Position numbers and translations under genes: made by a program
From: an uncultured Fusobacterium sp.
GTDB lineage: Bacteria; Fusobacteriota; Fusobacteriia; Fusobacteriales; Fusobacteriaceae
DNA length: 59,922 nt
Assembly: GCA_900543175.1 (NCBI GenBank)
Contig: UQQO01000001.1
Span: 1-59,922, forward strand
Direction: 5' to 3'
Notes under the pieces: model-generated
Databases searched by the model: none
The model's input: only the letters and a program-made list of their open reading frames with translations
Told to the model about the DNA's origin: nothing
Shown here: piece after piece, positions 1-6,917 of the stretch
Layout: each line of letters starts with the position of its first letter
How positions within the stretch are numbered: the stretch's first letter is position 1

Positions 1-2
1 TT

Positions 3-344
3 TATAATATAGATACAGTTTTTGTAACTAGAGAGGCACACGATTGGGAAGATATGGAGTTTGTAGAAAAGGTTATTCTTAATTTTGACCCATTTTTATC
101 ACAGGATAAGAAGATAAAAGCTATTTTAACCCCTGAAGGAGAGAAAATTTTAAATCTTCTCAAGATAAATAGACCAGAGATTATATCTAAAAATAATGAA
201 CTTTATGAGTTTCAATGCTCTGAAGAGAAAGCAAAACGTTATTTTGCATATTTTCTTGATGAGATTGAGATTCTCGAGCCTCAAAGTTTAAGAGAGTGGT
301 TCAAAATTAAATATAGTAATGCTTATAAAAAATATAATTCATAA
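3..344 (+). CDS. C-terminal part of a WYL-domain transcriptional regulator (5' end outside window)
   Basis: The reading frame is open to the left edge of the window (codons from position 3 encode YNIDTVFVTRE), so the ATG at 54 is probably internal and only the C-terminal 113 residues are seen. The pattern of an effector-sensing C-terminal half is visible: a segment resembling 'RYFAYFLDEIEILEPQSLREW', which matches the closing WCX/WYL extension motif (aromatic-x2-F-x3-hydrophobic-E-x-L-x-P-x-x-L). WYL proteins are usually DNA-binding regulators with an N-terminal winged helix, which would lie upstream of the window. The function is inferred from this short motif only; no target can be assigned. 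Confidence 0.55.
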   Translation, partial: YNIDTVFVTREAHDWEDMEFVEKVILNFDPFLSQDKKIKAILTPEGEKILNLLKINRPEIISKNNELYEFQCSEEKAKRYFAYFLDEIEILEPQSLREWFKIKYSNAYKKYNS

Positions 345-360
345 GAGCTTACATTTTAAA

Positions 361-407
361 ACTATAATTTCCAAAAATAGCAAAAATCTACTTTTGGAAA
401 TTATAGT
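361..407. repeat. 16-bp perfect inverted repeat downstream of the WYL gene
   Basis: ACTATAATTTCCAAAA (361-376) is repeated in perfect inverted form at 392-407, with a 15-nt spacer. It lies 16 bases after the stop codon of the WYL gene. The stem is AT-rich and is followed by AAATAAACTTTTT, so it could act as a weak terminator for the plus-strand gene. It could equally be a subterminal palindrome of a decayed IS200/IS605-type element (see the next entry). Nothing decides between these. Confidence 0.5.
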
Positions 408-613
408 AAATAAACTTTTTATCCCCAATCCCGCCCATTTATCAGTTAATGTTTGGTAAAAAAATGTGAATGATAATTTGTACCCATGTAACAATGCTGA
501 GTATCTGTTTAAACAATTCTCTCACTCCGTCAAGCTCTTTTAAGTGATTTTAGTGTCAGTTCCCTTCTCCACCGACTAGAGATAACATTCACCCTGATAA
601 ATACCATTTATTA
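408..613. other. Non-coding stretch, less AT-rich than its surroundings; possible transposon remnant
   Basis: This stretch has visibly more G and C than neighbouring spacers and no ORF of normal size. On the minus strand a short open frame (about 600 down to 530) reads VNVISSRWRRELTLKSLKRA before a stop, which loosely resembles the tails of TnpB-like proteins. The remaining bases toward 408 would then be the element's right end. The similarity is from memory and weak. No promoter or RNA gene could be defined. Confidence 0.25.
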
Positions 614-1069
614 TTAATCTTTTAACTCTGTTGTCCAGTTTAACTCTTGAATTTTCATATCAGTTTCCCTTAAAATTTTAGAAAGTTTATCAATCTCCTT
701 TTGTTTTTCTTTGATATTTACTGTGCTTAAAATTTTAACCTCTGTATTTGAATATCTATCTATTTTTTCACTTGCATCTTTTAAAAATTCCCTCTTAATA
801 GATAGATTTAGAGATAGAACATCTCTTTCAGCAATTAAATCAGTGATAGTTTTATCCCCATAAAAAGTGCAACTATTTGTTTTATTGATCTTTTTTATAA
901 GAAGTTCAAGCTCTGCTAAACAAGAGTTTACCTCTAACAATAGATCTTCAGGATTTTCAGAAGGCTCTTCCCCCTCTTGAACCTTAGAGTTTCTTAGAAG
1001 TCTCTCTTTTAATTGAAATAATCTTTTCTTTAGATCAGCTCTGTTATTTAATGCCTCTGCTAATTTCAT
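614..1069 (-). CDS. DIP1984 family protein
   Basis: This 151-residue protein matches the DIP1984 (septicolysin-like) family over its whole length. It shows the family's N-terminal pattern MKLAEAL..RADLKKRL..LKERLLRN.KVQEGEEP, the central INKTN motif and the closing NWTTEL. It is predicted to be almost entirely alpha-helical and coiled-coil, with no signal peptide or membrane segment, so it is probably cytoplasmic. The molecular function of the family is unknown. A strong AAAGGAGGA site precedes the ATG. It is transcribed alone, behind a 10-codon leader ORF and a good promoter in the divergent spacer. Confidence 0.85.
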   Translation of the reverse strand: MKLAEALNNRADLKKRLFQLKERLLRNSKVQEGEEPSENPEDLLLEVNSCLAELELLIKKINKTNSCTFYGDKTITDLIAERDVLSLNLSIKREFLKDASEKIDRYSNTEVKILSTVNIKEKQKEIDKLSKILRETDMKIQELNWTTELKD

Positions 1070-1122
1070 AGGTTCCTCCTTTAATATCTAGTATAGAATT
1101 ATAAAAAGTGCTCATAACAAAA

Positions 1123-1155
1123 TTACTCTTTATTATTAGAAATAATTTTTGGCAT
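1123..1155 (-). CDS. Putative 10-codon leader ORF upstream of the DIP1984 gene
   Basis: On the minus strand a near-ideal Shine-Dalgarno sequence (AAGGAGG, 1161-1167) stands 5 bases before an ATG that opens the peptide MPKIISNNKE and then a TAA stop. It ends 53 bases before the ATG of the DIP1984 gene and lies downstream of the promoter at 1190-1218, so it would be the first cistron of that mRNA. There is no run of one amino acid that would suggest classical attenuation. It could be a translated leader, a small peptide gene, or chance. Confidence 0.4.
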   Translation of the reverse strand: MPKIISNNKE

Positions 1156-1189
1156 AAGCACCTCCTTATTTATATATTAACTTAATATA

Positions 1190-1218
1190 AGTATAGTATA
1201 TAAATTAATTTTTAACAA
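1190..1218 (-). promoter_or_regulatory. Sigma-70 type promoter for the leader ORF/DIP1984 gene
   Basis: Reading the minus strand, TTGTTA (1213-1218) is followed after 17 bases by TATACT (1190-1195). A second TATACT overlaps it five bases upstream. The next features downstream are the strong ribosome binding site and leader ORF. Confidence 0.55.
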
Positions 1219-1246
1219 TAATTTTTATTTACTAAGAGTAAAAAAT

Positions 1247-1274
1247 TTGATAAACTAGTTAGTGTTGCTAAAAT
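1247..1274 (+). promoter_or_regulatory. Promoter for the DUF2470 gene
   Basis: TTGATA (1247-1252) is separated by 16 bases from TAAAAT (1269-1274). It lies 36 bases before the TTG start codon at 1311, which has an AAAGGAG site in front of it. Confidence 0.45.
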
Positions 1275-1310
1275 ATAGTTATTCAAAATTTTAAGAAAGG
1301 AGTTAATAAA

Positions 1311-1568
1311 TTGAAAGAGAAAATTTTAAATCATATGAATAGCGAACATGTGGAAAGTATTATAATGTATGCTGAATATTATGGGAAAGAAAAAAATATA
1401 AAAACAGCCAAACTTGTTGATTTGAATGATGAATATATGGTGATTGAGATTAATGGGAATAAGAGAATAAATGTAAATTTTATAAAAAAAGTTACAATTG
1501 ATGAAATTAAATACCTATTAGTAGAGATGAGCAAAGAGGCTAGAAATGTACTGCACCCAAAATCTTAG
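1311..1568 (+). CDS. DUF2470 domain protein, 3' end replaced by an IS element
   Basis: This 85-residue protein begins with TTG behind AAGAAAGGAG. Residues 6-70 fit the DUF2470 fold: an N-terminal HMNSEHVESI motif, then strands ending in N-x-x-F-I-K-K. The domain is known from the C-terminal half of HugZ/HutZ-type haem-utilisation proteins and from short stand-alone proteins; a haem link here is inference. The last codons (LHPKS) lie inside the left end of the IS element that starts at about 1552, so the natural C-terminus has been lost. Because the core domain is complete, the protein may still be functional. Confidence 0.65.
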   Translation: MKEKILNHMNSEHVESIIMYAEYYGKEKNIKTAKLVDLNDEYMVIEINGNKRINVNFIKKVTIDEIKYLLVEMSKEARNVLHPKS

Positions 1569-1597
1569 ACAACTAAGATGGAGGGTGTAGTTTTTTT

Positions 1598-2113
1598 ATG
1601 GCTAAATTAACAAATGAACAAAAAATTGAAATTTATGAGCGAAGATTAAAAGGAGAATCTTTAAAATCTTTAAGTTATAATTTTAATATAAGTATACATA
1701 ATGTACAATACTTAATAAGATTAATTGATAAACATGGATATTCCATTATTAGAAGTGGAAAAAATCAATATTATTCTAAGGAATTTAAAGAGTTAACTCT
1801 TAATAGAATACTAATTAATAAAGAATCTATCAATTCTGTTGCTGTTGATATAGGTTTAAGTTCTGATGGAATTTTACATAGTTGGATTAAAAAATTTAAA
1901 GAAAACTGCTATAATGTCATAGAAAATAAAAGAGGGAGAAAATCTAAAACTATGACTAAAATAAAGAAATCTAAAAAAATATTAACTAAAGAAGATAAAA
2001 TTAAAGATTTAGAAAGAGAAATTTTGTATTTAAAAGCTGAAAACGAATATTTAAAAAAGTTAAATGCTCTAGTTCAGAAAAGGGAGCAACAAAACAAGAA
2101 AGAGTCGGAATAA
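1598..2113 (+). CDS. IS3-family transposase OrfA (helix-turn-helix protein)
   Basis: The first open frame of the IS encodes 171 residues. Residues 1-55 (KIEIYERRLKGESLKSLSYNF and following) and about 60-105 look like two helix-turn-helix domains for binding the IS ends. A heptad leucine pattern from about 130 to 160 (DLEREILYLKAENEYLKKL) is the leucine zipper typical of IS3 OrfA. Near its 3' end the heptamer A-AAA-AAG (2053-2059) is in the correct phase for -1 slippage, which would produce the OrfAB transposase. The start has a GGAGG site (1580-1584) shortly upstream. Confidence 0.9.
   Translation: MAKLTNEQKIEIYERRLKGESLKSLSYNFNISIHNVQYLIRLIDKHGYSIIRSGKNQYYSKEFKELTLNRILINKESINSVAVDIGLSSDGILHSWIKKFKENCYNVIENKRGRKSKTMTKIKKSKKILTKEDKIKDLEREILYLKAENEYLKKLNALVQKREQQNKKESE
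2053..2059 (+). promoter_or_regulatory. Programmed -1 frameshift heptamer of the IS
   Basis: AAAAAAG is read in the OrfA frame as A-AAA-AAG, the canonical X-XXY-YYZ slippage phase. After slipping back one base the ribosome continues as VKCSSSEKGATKQERVG and then runs into TELRAKYPLKLLLEIS, the standard linker and N-terminus of IS150-type OrfB. No stop intervenes. Confidence 0.75.
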
Positions 2114-2148
2114 TAACTGAACTTAGAGCTAAGTATCCATTAAAACTA

Positions 2149-2967
2149 TTGCTTGAAATATCTGATATAGCAAGAGCAACATACTATTTTTACATAAATA
2201 AACAAGATAAAGATTTAAAAAATCAAGATATTATCGAGAAAATCAAAGAAATATTTTACGCGAATAAAAAGAGATATGGATATCGCAGAATTACATTAGA
2301 GCTTAAAAATCAAGGAATAAATATTAATCATAAAAAAGTATTAAGACTTATGAATAAATTGAATTTACAAAGTATTACGCACAAAAGAAAGAGAAAATAT
2401 TCTTCTTATCAAGGAACTATTGGTAAAATCGCTGACAATCATATTAAACGAAATTTTGAAGCAAATAGACCAAATGAAAAATGGTTTACAGATGTAACAG
2501 AATTTAATTTAAGAGGAAGTAAACTGTATTTATCGCCAATATTAGACGCATATGGAAGATATATAGTTTCATATAATTTATCATTATCACCAAATTTAAA
2601 TCAAATAATAGATATGCTAGAAAGAGCATTTAGTGTTAATACTGATGTAAATAATTTAACGCTTCATAGTGATCAAGGTTGGCAATATCAACATAGTTTC
2701 TATAGTAAAAGATTAGAAGAAAAAAATATTATTCAAAGTATGTCAAGAAAAGGAAATAGTTTAGACAATGGATTAATGGAAAGTTTCTTTGGAATAATAA
2801 AAACAGAAATGTTTTATGGACAAGAAAAGAATTACAGAAATATAGAAGAACTAAAGCTAGCAATAGAAGAATATATAGATTATTACAACAACAAAAGAAT
2901 TAAAGTAAAATTAAAAGGATTAACCCCTGCATCATACAGGAATCAATCCTTGTTAATCAACAATTAA
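2149..2967 (+). CDS. IS3-family transposase OrfB, DDE integrase domain
   Basis: This frame encodes the catalytic half of the transposase. An N-terminal HTH_21-like segment (KKRYGYRRITLEL) precedes the integrase core, which shows the DDE triad in order: D in WFTDVTEF, D in LHSDQGWQYQ, and E in DNGLMESFFG, followed by K/R residues as in the IS3 D-D-35-E signature. The frame is actually open well upstream of the ATG at 2149. It is probably made mostly as an OrfAB fusion through the frameshift site at 2053. No truncation or internal stop is seen, so the element is likely active. Confidence 0.92.
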   Translation: MLEISDIARATYYFYINKQDKDLKNQDIIEKIKEIFYANKKRYGYRRITLELKNQGININHKKVLRLMNKLNLQSITHKRKRKYSSYQGTIGKIADNHIKRNFEANRPNEKWFTDVTEFNLRGSKLYLSPILDAYGRYIVSYNLSLSPNLNQIIDMLERAFSVNTDVNNLTLHSDQGWQYQHSFYSKRLEEKNIIQSMSRKGNSLDNGLMESFFGIIKTEMFYGQEKNYRNIEELKLAIEEYIDYYNNKRIKVKLKGLTPASYRNQSLLINN

Positions 2968-3030
2968 AATATGTATCTAAGAAAATGGGTTCACTACATA
3001 TTTTTCAGAGTCTTTTATATTTAAATCATA

Positions 3031-4596
3031 TTATTTTGCGTATTCTACAGCTCTTGTTTCTCTTACAATAGTAACTTTAATTTGTCCTGGATATTGCATT
3101 GTTTCCTCTATCTTCTTAGCTACATCTCTAGACATCTTAGTAGCTGCATCATCACTTACAACCTCTGGATTGATAATAATTCTTATCTCTCTTCCAGCTT
3201 GAATTGCATAAGATGATTCTACACCACTGAATGAATTTGCTATCTCTTCAAGATTTTCTAATCTCTTTAAGTAAGCTGTTAAAGTTTCTCTTCTTGCTCC
3301 TGGTCTTGATGCTGATATAGCATCTGCTGCCTGTACAAGAATTGCCTCTACAGTTTCAAACTCAACTTCATTATGGTGAGCCATAACTCCATTGATAACA
3401 TCTGATTTTTCACCAAATTTCTTCAAGAACTCTCCACCTATAATAGCATGAGAAGCTTCTATATCATTTTCTAGAACCTTACCAACGTCATGTAAAAGTC
3501 CAGCTCTCTTAGCAAGCTCTGTATCTGCTCCAATTTCTGCTGCTAAGTTTGCAGCTAATTTTGCAACTTCTATAGAGTGAGTTAATACATTTTGACCATA
3601 ACTTGTTCTGAATTTTAATCTTCCTAATGTTCTTATAATCTCTGGATGCATTGCTGGGATTCCAAGTTCGATTAATGCCTCTTCTCCTGCATCTACAATC
3701 TCTTTTTCAATCTCTTTTCTAGCTTTATTTACTACTTCTTCTATTTTTCCTGGATGGATTCTTCCATCAGTGATAAGTTTTTCAATAGCAATTCTAGCTA
3801 TCTCTCTTTTTACTCCATCAAAACTTGAAAGAACTACTGCTTCTGGAGTGTCATCAATAATTATATCTACACCTGTTAAAGCTTCAATAGCTCTTATATT
3901 TCTTCCTTCTCTTCCTATAATTCTACCTTTCATTTCATCATTTGGAAGGTTTACAACTGATACTGTAGCATCTACAACATAATCTGATGATGCTTTACCA
4001 ATTGCTGTTGATAAAATTCTTCTTGAAATTCTATCTTTTTCATCTTCTAATTTACTTTCAAACTCTCTAATAGCCACTGCTGTTTCATGAGTTAAATCAT
4101 CTCTTAATTTTGCTATTAAAATATCTCTAGCTTCATTTCTAGAAAGTCCAGATATTCTTTCTAATTCATTTTCTTGTGCAACTTTTATATTTTCAATCTC
4201 TTCTTTTTTAGCTTCTAACTCTTCAGTTGTTTTTTCTAGCTCTTGACTTTTTATTTCAAGTTTCTCTATTTTATTATCTAGAGTTTCCTCTTTTTTAGCT
4301 AATCTAGCTTCCTTTTGAAGAAGTTCATTTTTAGAGTTTTTAATCTCTCTCTCTGCTTCCTCTTTTATTTGATAAACGTGTTCTTTAGCTTTTAATTCGA
4401 TCTCTTTACCTTTAGCAAGAGCCTCTTTTTCAGCTAAATCCACTATCTCTTTCGCTTTCATTTTTGATTTTGTTATCTCATCTTCTAAATCATTTAATTC
4501 ATTTATTCTTTTATCTATAACAGACTTTTTATATAGTAGTGATATTACTATACTCAGTCCGATTACTACTAATCCTATTCCTAAAACTACATTCAT
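3031..4596 (-). CDS. rny: Ribonuclease Y
   Basis: Endoribonuclease Y starts mRNA decay at the inner membrane. The 521-residue protein has the full family architecture: an N-terminal transmembrane helix (residues 3-23), a long charged coiled coil (about 30-155), a KH RNA-binding domain with GRIIGREGRNIRAIE (about 210-275), and an HD domain with the metal-binding HDVGK motif (about 335-430). The length matches the usual 510-520. The start is supported by AGAAGGA. It follows the STAS gene by 24 bases and is probably the last gene of the miaA-lipoprotein-kinase-STAS-rny unit. No obvious terminator is seen before the IS right end. Confidence 0.97.
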   Translation of the reverse strand: MNVVLGIGLVVIGLSIVISLLYKKSVIDKRINELNDLEDEITKSKMKAKEIVDLAEKEALAKGKEIELKAKEHVYQIKEEAEREIKNSKNELLQKEARLAKKEETLDNKIEKLEIKSQELEKTTEELEAKKEEIENIKVAQENELERISGLSRNEARDILIAKLRDDLTHETAVAIREFESKLEDEKDRISRRILSTAIGKASSDYVVDATVSVVNLPNDEMKGRIIGREGRNIRAIEALTGVDIIIDDTPEAVVLSSFDGVKREIARIAIEKLITDGRIHPGKIEEVVNKARKEIEKEIVDAGEEALIELGIPAMHPEIIRTLGRLKFRTSYGQNVLTHSIEVAKLAANLAAEIGADTELAKRAGLLHDVGKVLENDIEASHAIIGGEFLKKFGEKSDVINGVMAHHNEVEFETVEAILVQAADAISASRPGARRETLTAYLKRLENLEEIANSFSGVESSYAIQAGREIRIIINPEVVSDDAATKMSRDVAKKIEETMQYPGQIKVTIVRETRAVEYAK

Positions 4597-4620
4597 ATTT
4601 TATCCTTCTCCATCATCAAT

Positions 4621-4968
4621 TTATTTAAAACTTGCTACTGCTTCCTCTTCTGTTTCATATATTTCAAATATTTCATCTAATCCGATCATTTCAAATATAG
4701 TTTTAATATTTTCGTTTAATTTTATAAGTTTAATATCTCCACCCATATCTTTAACAACTTTTAATTTTCCTCTAAGGATTCCCATTGCTAAACTATTTAT
4801 ATGTACTAATTCTTCAAAGTCTATTATAAATTTAGTATTATCCATCTCAACAAGTTTAGTGATTCTCTCTTTTAATTTAGGTGCAACTAGAGCATCTAGC
4901 TCTCCTATAACCTTTATAACCTTTATATCTCCTACATTTTTCTCAATTATATCAAAATTTACTACCAT
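4621..4968 (-). CDS. STAS-domain anti-sigma factor antagonist
   Basis: This 115-residue protein is a single STAS domain of the SpoIIAA/RsbV type. The phosphorylatable position falls in the segment HINSLAMGILRGKL, where family members carry a serine after a D/N-S motif; here it reads INS-L. It ends two bases before the start of the upstream HATPase gene, so the two are translationally close. In known partner-switching systems this protein binds and releases the anti-sigma kinase. Here no sigma factor gene is adjacent, so the target is unknown. AAGGAGG precedes the ATG. Confidence 0.85.
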   Translation of the reverse strand: MVVNFDIIEKNVGDIKVIKVIGELDALVAPKLKERITKLVEMDNTKFIIDFEELVHINSLAMGILRGKLKVVKDMGGDIKLIKLNENIKTIFEMIGLDEIFEIYETEEEAVASFK

Positions 4969-4970
4969 TT

Positions 4971-5363
4971 TTATATAACCTCCTTGATTTTCTTTTCTAT
5001 TTTAAATAAAGTTCCATTTAATTTCTTTTCTATTTTAAAATTATCTGCGATGGCTCTTGCTATATACAGCCCCATTCCGCCCTCTTCTTTACTCAATTTC
5101 TCTTCATCGAAACCTACACCATTATCTTCTACTACTAGTTGAATCACATCATTTGATCTTTGAATCTCTAAAATGATATCTCCAGGCTTGTATTTATATC
5201 CATGTTCAACTACATTAGTTGACAGTTCATCTACAACAGATAAAAGTTGAAACACATCCTTTTCATTTATATGTTGTAATTCAAGATAAGTTTTTACTAA
5301 GGCTCTAATTAAAGATAAATTCTCTAAAGAAGAAGGAATAGTCATTTTTATAATATTTTTCAC
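4971..5363 (-). CDS. RsbW/SpoIIAB-like serine kinase (HATPase_c)
   Basis: A small 130-residue GHKL ATPase. The N-box (VDELSTNVVEHGY, about residues 45-57), the G1 box (VEDNGVGFD, about 84-92) and the GGMGLYIAR G2 box are all visible. Such proteins phosphorylate a STAS partner and sequester a sigma factor or another effector. The start chosen is GTG, with AAGGTGA six bases upstream; an internal ATG six codons later is possible but has no good site. It lies between the lipoprotein gene (6-base gap) and the STAS gene. Confidence 0.85.
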   Translation of the reverse strand: MKNIIKMTIPSSLENLSLIRALVKTYLELQHINEKDVFQLLSVVDELSTNVVEHGYKYKPGDIILEIQRSNDVIQLVVEDNGVGFDEEKLSKEEGGMGLYIARAIADNFKIEKKLNGTLFKIEKKIKEVI

Positions 5364-5369
5364 CTATTA

Positions 5370-5882
5370 TCACCTTCTCTCTTTAAATTCTGTTATTTTC
5401 CATTGACCATTCTTTAATGAAAAATAGATATTAAAATATATAGTTCTATCTTCAACAATAAAAGCAATCATATTATTTGCACTATTTTTGAAGAATTTAG
5501 GTTTATTAATAAATATTTTTATTTTGGAAAAATCTACTTTCTCTATTTCATTTCCTACAAATATGTTTTTTAAAGATGGATCCAATGTCTCTTTCAATTT
5601 CTTTGTATTTCCATTGGATAACTCTTGCTTTATCTCATTTATTAACATTTCTAGGCTTTTTTTATCTCTCTGCTGCTCAATTATTAGCCCTCTATATTTT
5701 AAAACTAAATCTTTATTACCCTCATTTAATAATTCAGTTTCTAATTTTTCTATCTGCCAATTTTCATATAAGTTTCTATAAATTTTTTCCCTATTGCCAT
5801 CAAAATTTTTGTTACTTATATTTGAACAACCTGTTAAAAAAAAGATTGAAACAATCCAAATAAAAATCTTCCTTATATTCAT
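5370..5882 (-). CDS. Lipoprotein of unknown function
   Basis: 170 residues with a lipoprotein signal: a short basic start, a hydrophobic core (IFIWIVSIFFL) and the lipobox LTGC at residues 16-19, so it is probably anchored in a periplasmic leaflet. The mature part is mixed helix, with a C-terminal beta-rich segment (MIAFIVEDRTIYFNIYFSLKNG) resembling NTF2-like or DUF4878-type folds; this is only an impression. It lies between miaA and the RsbW-like gene in the same direction. It could be a sensor or accessory for the partner-switch pair, but that rests on position only. Confidence 0.6.
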   Translation of the reverse strand: MNIRKIFIWIVSIFFLTGCSNISNKNFDGNREKIYRNLYENWQIEKLETELLNEGNKDLVLKYRGLIIEQQRDKKSLEMLINEIKQELSNGNTKKLKETLDPSLKNIFVGNEIEKVDFSKIKIFINKPKFFKNSANNMIAFIVEDRTIYFNIYFSLKNGQWKITEFKERR

Positions 5883-5963
5883 CTCTACCTATTCCCTATC
5901 ATATTAATAATACCATATCACTATATTTTTATCAAGAATTTAATTGTGCTTTACGTCAGTTAA

Positions 5964-6866
5964 TCACAAGTTTAATTCCTTTATAATACTATTTATAATC
6001 TCCTCTTCACTTAATTTATCTAAATCAAACCACACATATGTTGGATCATTTTTAAACCAAGTAAACTGTCTCTTTGCATATCTTCTAGAGTTTCTTTTTA
6101 TATTTTCAACTGCCTCTTCATATGAAACCTGCCCATTAAAATACTCTATCAACTCTGTATAACCTATTATATTTATCTTTCTTAAATTTTCTCCATACTT
6201 TTCATAAAGAGCTCTAACTTCTTGCTCTAGCCCCTTTTCTAACATTATATCTACTCTTAAATTTATTCTCTCATATAGATACTCTCTATCTCTTTCTAAA
6301 GCTACTTTTAAGAAGTTATAGTTATTATTCTTTATATTTTTCTTAGATAGCACAGAGAATTTATCCCCTGTCAATAGACAAACTTCTACTGCACGTTCCA
6401 CTCTTCTTCTATTATTAATATGAATATCTTCAGCAGCTTGAGGGTCTAACTCCATAAGTTTTTTATATAGTTCTTCACTATCTAATTTTAAAAGTTCCTC
6501 TCTTAAAACAGGATCTCCTGCTGGTAGATCAGATAATCCCTCTGTTATAGAACCTATATATAACCCTGTTCCCCCAGTAAGAATAATATTTTTATTCTCT
6601 TTTTCTTTCTCATTTAAAATATTGTCAACTGCTGTTTGATAATCACCAACACTATATTTTTTTATAGGCTCAACTACATCAAGCATATAGTGTTTTACTC
6701 CCTGCATCTCCTCAGCTGTTATCTTTGCAGTTCCTATATCCATCCCCTTATAAATTTGAGCAGAATCAGCAGAGATTATATCTGCATTTAATAACTTTGC
6801 TAATTTTATAGAAAGATCTGTTTTTCCTACTCCAGTAGGTCCTGCAATTACTAAACCTTTTATCAT
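5964..6866 (-). CDS. miaA: tRNA dimethylallyltransferase
   Basis: MiaA adds a dimethylallyl group to N6 of A37 in tRNAs that read UNN codons. The 300-residue protein has the P-loop GPTGVGKT (residues 9-16), the substrate motif DSAQIYKGMDIGTAK (about 33-47), the GGTGLYI motif and the late KRQFTWFK motif. The ATG at 6866 is preferred over an upstream GTG at 6884 because the ribosome binding site AGAAAGGAAG lies directly before it. An obgE terminator stands just upstream, so the promoter must be very close or expression depends on readthrough. The gene probably heads the unit that ends with rny. Confidence 0.96.
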   Translation of the reverse strand: MIKGLVIAGPTGVGKTDLSIKLAKLLNADIISADSAQIYKGMDIGTAKITAEEMQGVKHYMLDVVEPIKKYSVGDYQTAVDNILNEKEKENKNIILTGGTGLYIGSITEGLSDLPAGDPVLREELLKLDSEELYKKLMELDPQAAEDIHINNRRRVERAVEVCLLTGDKFSVLSKKNIKNNNYNFLKVALERDREYLYERINLRVDIMLEKGLEQEVRALYEKYGENLRKINIIGYTELIEYFNGQVSYEEAVENIKRNSRRYAKRQFTWFKNDPTYVWFDLDKLSEEEIINSIIKELNL

Positions 6867-6885
6867 ACTCTTCCTTTCTAGCACA

Positions 6886-6913
6886 AAAAAGCTGAATAAA
6901 AATTCAGCTTTTT
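6886..6913 (-). terminator. Terminator after obgE
   Basis: The 12-bp arms AAAAAGCTGAAT (6886-6897) and ATTCAGCTTTTT (6902-6913) form a hairpin with an AAAA loop. A U-rich tail is available on both strands. It begins 5 bases after the obgE stop codon. Confidence 0.8.
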
Positions 6914-6917
6914 ATTT

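Larger units (their letters stand above)
1552..2993 (+). mobile_element. IS3-family insertion sequence (IS150-like), apparently intact
   Basis: The element carries orfA and orfB in the usual IS3 arrangement, with orfB in the -1 frame. Its ends form imperfect inverted repeats: TGCACCCAAAATCTTAGA at the left (from 1552) and, read on the opposite strand, TGAACCCATTTTCTTAGA at the right (ending at 2993). A 3-bp target duplication TAC may flank it (1549-1551 and 2995-2997) if the right end includes one extra base. The insertion sits in the 3' end of the DUF2470 gene and ends 38 bases before the stop codon of rny, which points the opposite way. Confidence 0.85.

Noticed and set aside
3770..3982. 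70-residue plus-strand ORF inside rny
   Set aside because: It overlaps the KH domain of RNase Y on the other strand, which is fully conserved. It is a reverse-frame shadow.
4971..5363. Histidine kinase fragment
   Set aside because: The protein is a complete small GHKL domain of the SpoIIAB/RsbW length and is paired with a STAS protein. No H-box or dimerisation region is missing.
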